A stretch of DNA of 64,000 nt from M55B112 sp040903745. Lineage in GTDB: Bacteria > Bacteroidota > Bacteroidia > Bacteroidales > GCA-2748055. A program made the translations under genes and the position numbers. Below, piece after piece: positions 34,393 through 42,906 of this stretch (position 1 is the first letter of the stretch; every line of letters starts with the position of its first letter). The notes under the pieces were generated by a model. It did not search any database. It was not told where the DNA came from and saw nothing but the letters and a program-made list of their open reading frames with translations. The DNA lies in assembly GCA_040903745.1 (NCBI GenBank), contig JBBDUV010000094.1, positions 21,433 through 85,432 of the forward strand, given 5' to 3'.

Positions 34393-35277
34393 TTATAACG
34401 AAAACAGATCGCTGCCGATAAGGCGTCCTTCAGCATATAATTCAACGGAATATTCTCCAGGGACGATCTCTCCGTTATTGGTCCAGAAGATTGAGACAGG
34501 CAAATCTGTGTTCTCATAGGTTACAGTTCTTGAGGCTGAGACGGGAAGATCCTCCCCTCCTGCTTGAACCACCTCCATCTCCGGTGATTCCAGTGTAATT
34601 CCATCTGGCCTTACTAACCGGAGATAAATCGTTTTTTCTCCGGGAGAAGCCACAGAATTTGCACGAACGATAAAATCTGTTCTTATTTTATAAATGCTTT
34701 TGATTCTTCTCCTGGGCCTGTTTCTCTCATTGATCGGTTCAACGAAAATATCTGAGACCTGAAGAGAGGAGGCCAAATCTTTTATCTCTTCCAATTGGGC
34801 CTTATCAGTTTCAAGCCTGGTTTTTTCCGATTTTAACTGCTGTTCAGACCTTTTTAACTGTACATTTTCAGCCATTAGGGCCTGGTTGTGGGAATTAAGG
34901 GAATCGATCTGTACAATGTAACTCCTTAGCACGGAACGCAATGTTTCCATTTCGCGTTTATACATTCTTATTTTGTAGGCATCATCAGCCTGTATAGCGA
35001 TCAACCTGTTAATCTTTTCCTGCTGAATAGCCATCTCTTCCTGAATACGTTTATTGTCCGTATTAAGAGAATCATATGATAAATAGATATTATGTAATTC
35101 ACTCTCCAGGGAATCTTTTTCCATGGCAAAATAGATCCTGTTTTGCTCGAGTATTCTCTGTGTATTATCATAGTCTTTCTTCAAATCCACGAGCATGTAC
35201 ACCGAAACGCTTAACACCACAACCAATAATCCAATGACTCCATAGAGTACTCCTGTATTTATTTTTTTCTCAGCCAT
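34393..35277 (-). CDS. Single-pass coiled-coil membrane protein
   Basis: 294 residues, not recognised as a named family. One transmembrane helix lies at about 10-30 ('VLYGVIGLLVVVLSVSVYML'). A long coiled coil follows (about 30-165, with repeats such as 'LKRSEQQLKSEKTRLETDKA'), then a C-terminal beta domain (about 175-294) with 'KTIYLRLVRPDGITLESPEM' and 'PGEYSVELYAEGRLIG'. The layout suggests a periplasmic sensor or spacer protein in the inner membrane. It is monocistronic with a TAnnTTTG element 22 bp upstream. Confidence 0.75.
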   Translation of the reverse strand: MAEKKINTGVLYGVIGLLVVVLSVSVYMLVDLKKDYDNTQRILEQNRIYFAMEKDSLESELHNIYLSYDSLNTDNKRIQEEMAIQQEKINRLIAIQADDAYKIRMYKREMETLRSVLRSYIVQIDSLNSHNQALMAENVQLKRSEQQLKSEKTRLETDKAQLEEIKDLASSLQVSDIFVEPINERNRPRRRIKSIYKIRTDFIVRANSVASPGEKTIYLRLVRPDGITLESPEMEVVQAGGEDLPVSASRTVTYENTDLPVSIFWTNNGEIVPGEYSVELYAEGRLIGSDLFSL

Positions 35278-35298
35278 TATAATTTAAGTTAACAAGTA

Positions 35299-35306
35299 CA
35301 AATATA
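35299..35306 (-). promoter_or_regulatory. TAnnTTTG -7 element before the coiled-coil gene
   Basis: Minus-strand TATATTTG, 22 bp before ATG 35277. Confidence 0.4.
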
Positions 35307-35473
35307 TGAATTAGACAGCAACCGCGGAACTCTTTTCAAAGACTGAAAACAACTTGGTTTTCGTGCAGATATTATATAGGTAATTGACTGTTTTGAAGGT
35401 GACCATAAGAATGGGATTAACATTTTAGCTTTGCTGAGCGCGTTAACTCCTTTTTTGTAAGCACTTTATATTA

Positions 35474-36409
35474 TTACTTCTTACGACTATGGGGAACATC
35501 TTTTTCAGTTATACCAAACTTTTCATCAGATTCGAGATTTCCTGTGGGTTCAACATGAACCATGACATCATACACATTTTTTATATCCTCTTTAATTTTG
35601 TTTTCGACCTTTTTTGCTATGCCATGTGCCTCCATTACGCTCATTTCGGGGTCTACCTCAATATCCAGGTTGATCATGTACCGCGATCCGATTTTTCTGG
35701 CCCGTGTACGGTGTGGGTTATGAGCCCCTTCAACCTTTTTAATAGCCTCAAAAAGTTTATTGTAAAGATTGGGGTCATCAATTCCATCCATGAGATCTGT
35801 ATTGGATTTAAGAAAAATTTTTATCGCTTCATACATAATGAATATGCTAATTATTAATGCGATAATTTTATCAATTACAGCGATCTGAAAAAAGATTGTT
35901 GTAAGCAATCCAAGCAGAACAGTAAAGGAGACCAGTATATCATTGCGCATATGGATACCCATGGTGACAAGCATATTGCTGTTTGTATTTTTCCCGATAC
36001 TTTTTAAATACAGACTCAGCAAGATTTTTCCCAGCATTGAAAAGATGGTAACATAAATTGCAATCATCGCCGGAATGGTATTGACCTCCTGACTGATGAG
36101 TCGTTGAACAGCAGAAATGGCCAATTGGGCACCAGCCAAAAAGATCAGCATTGATAATACTTTCGTAGCTACCGTGTCGGCTTTAACATACCCATAGGAG
36201 AACTTTATATTAGGCGGTTTCTGTACCACCCTTGCAGCCACCAAAGTAACTATTGAACTGATAATATCGGCAGATGAATCAATACCATCTGCAATAACGG
36301 CGAAGCTGCCTGAGATAAAGCCAACTACCAGCTTAAGCAATGCCAGCAGAGCATTTCCTATAATGGAAACCCAGGATGCAAATACAATTTTATTTTTAAG
36401 ATTTACCAT
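35474..36409 (-). CDS. Cation diffusion facilitator metal exporter
   Basis: CDF transporters expel Zn2+, Co2+, Fe2+ or Mn2+ by proton exchange. The 311-residue protein has six hydrophobic segments, the metal-binding 'SGSFAVIADGIDSSADI' in helix 2 (about 33-49) and 'HMRNDILVSF' in helix 5, plus a cytosolic domain with 'ISMVHVEP'-like 'YDVMVHVEP'. Helix 2 has AxxxD and helix 5 HxxxD, the usual HD-DD style set. It lies 1 bp after a ZIP importer gene. Confidence 0.92.
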   Translation of the reverse strand: MVNLKNKIVFASWVSIIGNALLALLKLVVGFISGSFAVIADGIDSSADIISSIVTLVAARVVQKPPNIKFSYGYVKADTVATKVLSMLIFLAGAQLAISAVQRLISQEVNTIPAMIAIYVTIFSMLGKILLSLYLKSIGKNTNSNMLVTMGIHMRNDILVSFTVLLGLLTTIFFQIAVIDKIIALIISIFIMYEAIKIFLKSNTDLMDGIDDPNLYNKLFEAIKKVEGAHNPHRTRARKIGSRYMINLDIEVDPEMSVMEAHGIAKKVENKIKEDIKNVYDVMVHVEPTGNLESDEKFGITEKDVPHSRKK

Positions 36410-36410
36410 T

Positions 36411-37235
36411 TTATAAAAACAATAACAGACTTAGGGCCATCACTGCCATTCCAGTCACGAAACCATAAATCGAATAATGGTGATGCCCATATTCTTCAGC
36501 AGTAGGAAGCAGTTCATCTATTGAAATAAATACCATAATGCCGGCTACAGATCCAAACATTACCCCGAATACTCCCGGGGGTATTTCTGAATTGGAAAAA
36601 AATATTGAAATAATGAAAAAGGCGAAGAGTGCTCCAACAGGTTCTGCCAGACCGGAGAGCATGGAGAGGAAGAAGCCTTTTTTCTTGCTCCCTGTTCCAT
36701 ATGAAATCGGTACCGATACAGCAATGCCTTCTGGAATATTATGAATGGCAATAGCAATAGCTACAGGGATGGCCAGTTCAGGCTCAGAGAGTCCCGCAAA
36801 GAAGGTGGCGACACCTTCCGGAAAATTGTGGATGGCAATGGCAATAGCGGTAAAGGATCCCATTCGGATAAGTTTGGGATCGCGTTTCTCAGAACCGTTT
36901 TTTACCTCCTCAATTCGCCTGACTTCATGGGGATTTTCATACGAAGGGATAAGTTTGTCAATCAAGCCGATAACCAGTACGCCTGCGAAAAAAGAGACCA
37001 CTGTTAACCAGGCACCCTGGTAGGAACCATAAGTTTCCGATAATGAATCATTTGATTTTATGAGAATTTCCATAAATGACACATAAATCATTACCCCGGC
37101 AGAAAAACCCAGACTGGCAGAGAGGAAACGGGTATTCGTTTTCTTTGTGAAAAAGGCCAAAGCACTCCCGATGCCGGTGGAGAGGCCGGCAAAAATCGTT
37201 AATCCAAATGCAAACCAGAAGTTCCCTGTGTCCAT
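36411..37235 (-). CDS. ZIP-family metal importer (ZupT type)
   Basis: ZIP proteins import Zn2+ and other divalent metals. The 274-residue protein has eight hydrophobic segments and two canonical sites: 'AIAIHNFPEGVATFFAG' and 'AIAIHNIPEGIAVSVPI' (HNxPEG), which form the binuclear metal centre. 'GLAEPVGALFAFFI' is the third conserved helix. Its pairing with a CDF exporter 1 bp downstream is unusual, since the two normally move metal in opposite directions. Confidence 0.93.
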   Translation of the reverse strand: MDTGNFWFAFGLTIFAGLSTGIGSALAFFTKKTNTRFLSASLGFSAGVMIYVSFMEILIKSNDSLSETYGSYQGAWLTVVSFFAGVLVIGLIDKLIPSYENPHEVRRIEEVKNGSEKRDPKLIRMGSFTAIAIAIHNFPEGVATFFAGLSEPELAIPVAIAIAIHNIPEGIAVSVPISYGTGSKKKGFFLSMLSGLAEPVGALFAFFIISIFFSNSEIPPGVFGVMFGSVAGIMVFISIDELLPTAEEYGHHHYSIYGFVTGMAVMALSLLLFL

Positions 37236-37286
37236 GTAGGAAGTATAAGAAATTATAAAGAGATAAAATCTACAAGTATCACGGTA

Positions 37287-38159
37287 CTATTTTTTTTCGA
37301 CCTTCTTCTTTGGTTTCTTGGGTATAGGTGTTTTAGAAAAATATGAGGGTTTTCTTTTGGTATAAACAATCAATCCAATGCCTATTAGGATGAAGGGCAG
37401 ACTTAGCATCTGTCCCATATTTAAGAACATGCCAACCTCAAAAGAAACCTGCTCGTTTTTTATGAATTCGATGAAGAACCGGGCCGAAAACAGCAGGATC
37501 AGGAATAATCCAAAAATAAATCCATCCCTTAATTCGTCCTTCTTTTTCATATAGAAAATGAAAAGAATTGCAAAAATAATCAGGTAGCTCAAGGCTTCAT
37601 AAATCTGGGTAGGATGGCTGGGCAGGTTGGGGAGCAAGGATCCGGTTACAGGGTCGATTACTTTATCACGTACAAAAAGAAAAGCCCAGGGGACATCCGT
37701 AGCTCGTCCATATATCTCCGAATTGAACAGATTACCGGTTCGGATAAATGCTCCGGCTAACGGAACCACAATAACAAGCCGGTCCATCAGCCAAAGGAAT
37801 GAGAGTCTGTGCTTTTTTATATAAAGCCAAATTGCCAGTAAAATACCAATAGCTGCACCGTGACTTGCCAGTCCGCCTTTCCATATTTTCAAGATCTCAA
37901 GAGGATTGCTTAAATAATAGGAGGGTTCATAGAACAGACAATGACCAAGTCTCGCTCCGGCAATCACTCCAATGGCAACATAGATAAGCAGCTGGTCGAG
38001 CATTTCTGCATCCAGCCTTTTAATGTTTAACGCTTTTGTAAATACCAGGTATCCCGAAAGAAATGCCATCGCAAACATAAGTCCATACCACCTGATTGAC
38101 AGTGAACCGATGTTGAAAATCTCGGGATCAATATCCCAGGTTATATAATTCAATATCAT
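37287..38159 (-). CDS. lgt: Prolipoprotein diacylglyceryl transferase
   Basis: Adds diacylglycerol to the lipobox Cys of prolipoproteins. The 290-residue membrane protein has 'ISIRWYGLMFAMAF'-like N-terminus ('LSIRWYGLMFA'), 'GARLGHCLFYEPSYY', 'SHGAAIGILLAI', and the Lgt signature 'GAFIRTGNLFNSEIYGRATD', in which the usual GRxGN is RTGN. The C-terminus is a basic Lys/Pro tail. lspA, which acts next, is in the same window. Confidence 0.95.
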   Translation of the reverse strand: MILNYITWDIDPEIFNIGSLSIRWYGLMFAMAFLSGYLVFTKALNIKRLDAEMLDQLLIYVAIGVIAGARLGHCLFYEPSYYLSNPLEILKIWKGGLASHGAAIGILLAIWLYIKKHRLSFLWLMDRLVIVVPLAGAFIRTGNLFNSEIYGRATDVPWAFLFVRDKVIDPVTGSLLPNLPSHPTQIYEALSYLIIFAILFIFYMKKKDELRDGFIFGLFLILLFSARFFIEFIKNEQVSFEVGMFLNMGQMLSLPFILIGIGLIVYTKRKPSYFSKTPIPKKPKKKVEKK

Positions 38160-38253
38160 AGCAAAAGATTTTTTTCGAGGGATAAAGCTACAAATAATAT
38201 GTTATTCTTGATTACCGATAGCTGATTTTATATGATAGCATACTTTGAATACA

Positions 38254-38261
38254 TATCTTTG
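38254..38261 (+). promoter_or_regulatory. TAnnTTTG -7 element before the BIG_5 lipoprotein gene
   Basis: TATCTTTG ending 9 bp before ATG 38271. It lies inside the longest open frame (from 38232), so translation must begin downstream. Confidence 0.45.
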
Positions 38262-38270
38262 TACATCCGA

Positions 38271-40169
38271 ATGAAACCAATTAAGATCATATTGTGCTTA
38301 CTGGTGAATACTTTGTTACTTATTGTATTCGGATGTGCACAGCAGGGGGCACCTACCGGAGGACCAAAGGATGAAGACCCTCCGGTTGTTCTAAAATCGA
38401 CACCGGAAAATTACGCTACGAATTTTAACGCTAAAAAGATAACCATCACATTTGATGAGTATCTTGATATGGGCAATTTTACACAGGAACTGGTAGTTTC
38501 GCCACCGATGGAAGAGAAGCCAGAGATACGGCTCAGGAATAAGCAATTGATCATAGAATTTGAGGAGGATCTGAAAGAGAAAGTAACCTATACGTATAAC
38601 TTTGGGGAAGGCATTAAGGATTTGAACGAAAAAAATGTACTTCTAAATTATGAATTTGTTTTTTCAACAGGCGATTACCTGGATTCCCTCTCTGTAAAAG
38701 GGACTTTGAAAAACGCATTTGATCTGTCAGTTCCGGAAACTCCGATCAATGTCATGCTGTACAGGGAGTTGGAAGATTCAATTCCTTTAAAACAGATACC
38801 GTACTATGTCGGAAGAGCTGATAAAGAGGGAAATTTTGCAGTAAATAATTTAAAGGATGGGATATACAAGATGTTTGTTCTGAAAGATGGGAACAGCAAC
38901 TTTTTATTTGATATGCCGGATGAAAAAATTGCATTTCTGGATTCAAGCCTGACGATTGACGGGGAGTATTTCAGAAAGATTATGCTGGAGTCTGATGTTT
39001 ATGATTCAACAGACCTTCAAATGAAGTCCCTGACCATTGATGTTGATACTGTGGGAATGAGTTCAGATTCTATTCAGATTTTGCTGGACTCACTGGAACA
39101 GGCGAAGCCGGATTTCAATGCACTGTATGTAGACTTGTATATGTTCACAGAGGAATCAAATAATCAATTTATCAGTGAATATAAGAGAGATGACAAAAGA
39201 AAGATAGAGCTGCTTTTCAACCTGCCACTTACAGATAGTTTTGCTTTTCAACCTGTTTTTCCTGGTACACTTTCCATGGATGATCTGATTTATGAATTTG
39301 GTCGGAACAGGGATTCACTGACTATCTGGATGGGGGATACAGTTGTTGCAGATTTGGATACCGTTCAACTCTCCTTTCAATATACAGTATACGACTCCAT
39401 TGATAATCCTGTATCCAAAGTGGATACACTCCTGTTTTCCTACCGTGAGCGAACAACGAAAAGCAGGAAAGATGATAAGAAGAAGGTGAAAATGGAGTCT
39501 TTGCAAATATCAACAATCAGGAACAGGGCCAAACATGATATAAGAAGAGATTTGAATTTTACTATCAACGAGCCGTTGTTGAGCATCGAACCTGAATTAT
39601 TCGGTCTGTTCATCATTCCCGATTCCATTGAAGTTCCGGTTGAAGTGGAACCATTTATTGACACAACCCACTTGCGGAGGGCAAAGATCAGTCATCCATG
39701 GAAAGAGGAGGGAAAATACAGAATTGTGCTCTATCCAGGTGCGATGACTAATATCTACGGAGTTACCAATGATACGACCGACCTTACATTTCAGATCCGA
39801 CCACTTGCTGATTATGGCAGAATCAATCTTTCACTGGAAAATGTCAGCGACACCCTGATTATCCAGCTCTTCAAAAAAGACAAAATGACAAGGAGTCTTG
39901 AAATCTCCACCTCCGGGACATATCTTTTCGATTTCATTGATCCCGCTACATATCACATTAAAATCGTTCACGACCGAAACAGAAATGGAAAATGGGATAC
40001 CGGAAATTACCTGAAGGGATTGCAACCGGAAAAAGTGGAATTTGTGCCACGTGAGCTAAAAATTCGGGCAAATTGGGACCACGATGTTGCTTATATAATC
40101 GGCACAAACAGTGATCCACCATCATCTGCTGAAGAGGATGAGGATGAGAAAGAGAAATTGTTGTTATAA
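38271..40169 (+). CDS. BIG_5 (Ig-like) domain lipoprotein
   Basis: A Bacteroidota envelope lipoprotein of 632 residues from ATG 38271. The signal ends in 'LLIVFGC' (lipobox, Cys at about 23), followed by 'AQQGAPTGGPKDEDPP', the phylum-typical start with a lipoprotein-export-like acidic stretch. The first domain ('KITITFDEYLDMGNF') is a bacterial Ig-like BIG_5 fold; the remainder is beta-rich, with two CarboxypepD-like repeats. The function is unknown. The 645-codon frame from 38232 is rejected because a -7 promoter element lies within it. Confidence 0.85.
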   Translation: MKPIKIILCLLVNTLLLIVFGCAQQGAPTGGPKDEDPPVVLKSTPENYATNFNAKKITITFDEYLDMGNFTQELVVSPPMEEKPEIRLRNKQLIIEFEEDLKEKVTYTYNFGEGIKDLNEKNVLLNYEFVFSTGDYLDSLSVKGTLKNAFDLSVPETPINVMLYRELEDSIPLKQIPYYVGRADKEGNFAVNNLKDGIYKMFVLKDGNSNFLFDMPDEKIAFLDSSLTIDGEYFRKIMLESDVYDSTDLQMKSLTIDVDTVGMSSDSIQILLDSLEQAKPDFNALYVDLYMFTEESNNQFISEYKRDDKRKIELLFNLPLTDSFAFQPVFPGTLSMDDLIYEFGRNRDSLTIWMGDTVVADLDTVQLSFQYTVYDSIDNPVSKVDTLLFSYRERTTKSRKDDKKKVKMESLQISTIRNRAKHDIRRDLNFTINEPLLSIEPELFGLFIIPDSIEVPVEVEPFIDTTHLRRAKISHPWKEEGKYRIVLYPGAMTNIYGVTNDTTDLTFQIRPLADYGRINLSLENVSDTLIIQLFKKDKMTRSLEISTSGTYLFDFIDPATYHIKIVHDRNRNGKWDTGNYLKGLQPEKVEFVPRELKIRANWDHDVAYIIGTNSDPPSSAEEDEDEKEKLLL

Positions 40170-40176
40170 GTTTTAT

Positions 40177-41136
40177 TTAGCTCAATTCTTTCCAGATAAG
40201 CGCAGCAGCACCAAGAACAGCAATGTTCTTGTGTAAAAGCGCAGAGGGAAGAATATCGATTTTGTTCTGAAATACTTTAAGCAGGTTCTCCTCCATTGCT
40301 GCTTTTGTCGGTTTAAAAATCCAATCACCGGCTAAAGCAAGGCCACCAAAGAGAAATATTGCCTGCGGACTGATATGGGCAACCGTATCAGCCAGTGATT
40401 TTCCAAGCATTTTTCCAGTTTTTTTAAAAGCCTTCATTGCAATGGTGTCACCGTTATTGGCCGCCAGGGTAATCTGTTTTGAGTCCAGATCCTGAAAAGA
40501 AACTCCCCGAAAAACAGAATCATCGGTTTCCGTTGCAAGCATTTCGAATACAGTTCTTTTAATTCCCGAAGCGGACACGTACGTTTCAAGGCAGCCTTTT
40601 TTACCACAACCACAGGTACGTCCGTTTTCCCTTACGCATACATGACCCAACTCACCAGCAAAACCATCGTGTCCGTAAATAAGCCTGCCGTTTACTACCA
40701 AACCACTTCCAAGCCCAGTTCCCAGGGTGATCATCAGAAAATTATCCATCTTCTGTGCTGCGCCAAAAACCATCTCTCCGATGGCGGCAGCATTGGCATC
40801 GTTTGTAAGAGCCACCGGCAATTTGAAGGTAGAACCAAAGATGTCTGCAAAGGGGATTACACCCTTCCAGATAAGGTTAGGAGCATATTCAATATTCCCA
40901 GTGTAGTAATTAGCATTCGGGGCACCGATACCGATACCGAGAATTTTAAATTTATCCAATTTCTCACCAATGTCTTTGTGAAGAAGAGCGTGGATTGCCT
41001 CTGCAAAAGATTTGGGATCATCATATTTATCCGTTTCTATTGCATTATCGTAGAACAATTTCCCCGAGCGGTCTGTAATTCCCAGTTTCGTGTACGTACC
41101 TCCAATATCTATTCCGATTACTACCTCTTTTTTCAT
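40177..41136 (-). CDS. ROK-family sugar kinase (glucokinase-like)
   Basis: Phosphorylates a sugar, most likely glucose, at entry to glycolysis. The open frame starts at 41154; Met7 at 41136 gives 319 residues and places the ATP motif 'IGIDIGGTYTKLG' at the N-terminus. The ROK signature and zinc site appear as 'HVCVRENGRTCGCGKKGCLE'; 'LTNDANAAAIGE' is conserved. All are kinase, not repressor, features, since no helix-turn-helix is present. The substrate is inferred only. Confidence 0.92.
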   Translation of the reverse strand: MKKEVVIGIDIGGTYTKLGITDRSGKLFYDNAIETDKYDDPKSFAEAIHALLHKDIGEKLDKFKILGIGIGAPNANYYTGNIEYAPNLIWKGVIPFADIFGSTFKLPVALTNDANAAAIGEMVFGAAQKMDNFLMITLGTGLGSGLVVNGRLIYGHDGFAGELGHVCVRENGRTCGCGKKGCLETYVSASGIKRTVFEMLATETDDSVFRGVSFQDLDSKQITLAANNGDTIAMKAFKKTGKMLGKSLADTVAHISPQAIFLFGGLALAGDWIFKPTKAAMEENLLKVFQNKIDILPSALLHKNIAVLGAAALIWKELS

Positions 41137-41252
41137 CCTGTTTATTGTAGACATTTATGTTTGTAAAAGTAAAACAAATAGTTTATTCCTTCAAGTGATG
41201 TTTTGTTGTTACAGTTTAGGCAGCTATCAGAGGGTTTTATAAAGAATTTTCC

Positions 41253-41267
41253 GATATTGACAATATC
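41253..41267. promoter_or_regulatory. Palindrome upstream of the universal stress gene
   Basis: GATATTGACAATATC is a 15-bp palindrome with a single central base, 66 bp before ATG 41334. It could be an operator. It resembles but does not match an FNR/CRP box (half-sites are one base too close). Confidence 0.35.
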
Positions 41268-41333
41268 ATACATATAATTACCTTTCATTGTGGAATTATT
41301 TTTAAATTAGCCGTATCAATAAAAACAAAACCC

Positions 41334-42185
41334 ATGAAAAATTTCATTATACCGATCGATTTTTCCAAGGAATCGATTAATGGTCTTGAACTGGCTGTTC
41401 AGTTTTCTAAGGTTCGGGAGGTAAATTTGCAGATGGTCTATGTTATTACTTCAGTTTCTGATTACCATCCCAGTACCATCAGTGACGAGAAGAAATTTGC
41501 AGAAGAGCGCTTTAAAAAGTTAATTCTTGAATATGAACCAAGACTGGGAAACAATTCCAAACTGAGATATATTATCAAACAGGGAAAAGTATACAGGGAA
41601 ATTGTAAATCAGGTAAATTCATATAAGGATGCCGTTGTTTGCGCATCAACACATGGGGCTTCAGGATTTGAGGAGTTGTTTGTGGGAAGCAATGCACTAA
41701 AAATAATGGCAGCCACAAACAAGCCGGTATTTGCTATCAGGAAAAGTCCGGTTCCTGCCAAAATAAAGAAAATAGTTGTTCCTATTAAGCTTCATCCCGA
41801 CACGCGGCAAAAATTGCCTGCTACAGCAGAAGTTGCAAAATTATTTGGAGCAGAGGTACATGTTGTCGGAATATCGACAAAGAATAACAAGCGGGATATT
41901 AATCGGATCCAGTCTTATTGTGATCAGTCAGTAGGATTTTTAAAAAGCAGAAAGGTTCATAGCGTTCAACATATGGTAACTGGTGATAGTCTGCCCATAC
42001 TTACACTAAATTATGCCAATGCGGTTGATGCAGATATGATTATCATTATGGCGAGTTCAATTGATAAATGGAATGTGCTTTTCGGAAGTTATGCACAGCA
42101 GATGATGAACAAGTCGAAGGTCCCTCTGCTGTGTATTACACCCAGAGCGAAGCAGCTTCCAACAGGGTTTCGAACATTTGGCTAA
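41334..42185 (+). CDS. Tandem universal stress protein
   Basis: Two UspA domains in 283 residues. The first starts 'NFIIPIDFSKESINGLELAV' and has 'CASTHGASGFEELFVGSNAL' (about 100-125, GxxGxxxxxxGS-type nucleotide loop). The second ('KKIVVPIKLHPDTRQKL') ends with 'MASSIDKWNVLFGSYAQQMM', a degenerate loop. Family members respond to starvation and stress; the exact role is unknown. It precedes ispD by 9 bp. Confidence 0.92.
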   Translation: MKNFIIPIDFSKESINGLELAVQFSKVREVNLQMVYVITSVSDYHPSTISDEKKFAEERFKKLILEYEPRLGNNSKLRYIIKQGKVYREIVNQVNSYKDAVVCASTHGASGFEELFVGSNALKIMAATNKPVFAIRKSPVPAKIKKIVVPIKLHPDTRQKLPATAEVAKLFGAEVHVVGISTKNNKRDINRIQSYCDQSVGFLKSRKVHSVQHMVTGDSLPILTLNYANAVDADMIIIMASSIDKWNVLFGSYAQQMMNKSKVPLLCITPRAKQLPTGFRTFG

Positions 42186-42194
42186 GCGATAATT

Positions 42195-42863
42195 ATGAGA
42201 TCTGTAGTTATTGTTGCCGGCGGAACAGGATTGAGAATGCAGACTGAAACACCGAAGCAGTTCCTGGAGTTGGTGGGTAAGCCTGTTATTATCTGGACTA
42301 TAGAAAAATTTTTGTCATTTGATCCTGAAATAAAAATTATACTGGTATTGCCGGAAAGTCATCTGATCGTATGGGAAAGTTTAAAAGCACGGTATAAATC
42401 AACACAAAATGTCATTGTAACTACAGGTGGTGCCACGAGGTTCCATTCGGTAATGAAAGGGCTGGCCAATGTTGGACAGGATGAGATCGTTGCTATTCAT
42501 GATGCTGTAAGACCTTTGGTATCGCTTGAAACGTTGGAGCGTTGTTACAATGAGGCTGAAAAATCGGGCAGCGCAATTCCTGTAATTGATATTGAAGACT
42601 CATTGCGAAGCATTATTGGTTTGGGAAGCCATGTTCTTGACAGGAGTATAGTTAAAAGGGTACAAACACCACAGGTATTCCGGGCATTAAAGTTGCAGAC
42701 CGCTTATGAACATTGCCTGGAACAGGGCCATAATGATGATGCATCTGTATTTGAATCCTATTATGGCCAGATTACCCTGGTGGAAGGTAATATTGAAAAC
42801 ATAAAAATTACATTTCCATCGGACATGAAAGTAGCTGAAGCGCTTTTGCTTGCGGAGGGATAA
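42195..42863 (+). CDS. ispD: 2-C-methyl-D-erythritol 4-phosphate cytidylyltransferase
   Basis: Third step of the MEP isoprenoid pathway: makes CDP-methylerythritol. It has 222 residues. Visible are the CTP motif 'VAGGTGLRMQTETPKQFLEL', 'GGATRFHSVMKGL', 'VAIHDAVRPLVS' and 'VKRVQTPQVFR'. Together with ispG in this window it shows that the organism uses the MEP route. It sits between the stress gene and the Omp85-like gene; it and the next frame overlap by up to 14 bp. Confidence 0.96.
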   Translation: MRSVVIVAGGTGLRMQTETPKQFLELVGKPVIIWTIEKFLSFDPEIKIILVLPESHLIVWESLKARYKSTQNVIVTTGGATRFHSVMKGLANVGQDEIVAIHDAVRPLVSLETLERCYNEAEKSGSAIPVIDIEDSLRSIIGLGSHVLDRSIVKRVQTPQVFRALKLQTAYEHCLEQGHNDDASVFESYYGQITLVEGNIENIKITFPSDMKVAEALLLAEG

Positions 42864-42906
42864 TGATTTTTTGTTATTAACTTGCAGCCTGGTTGAAAAG
42901 GTGTAC

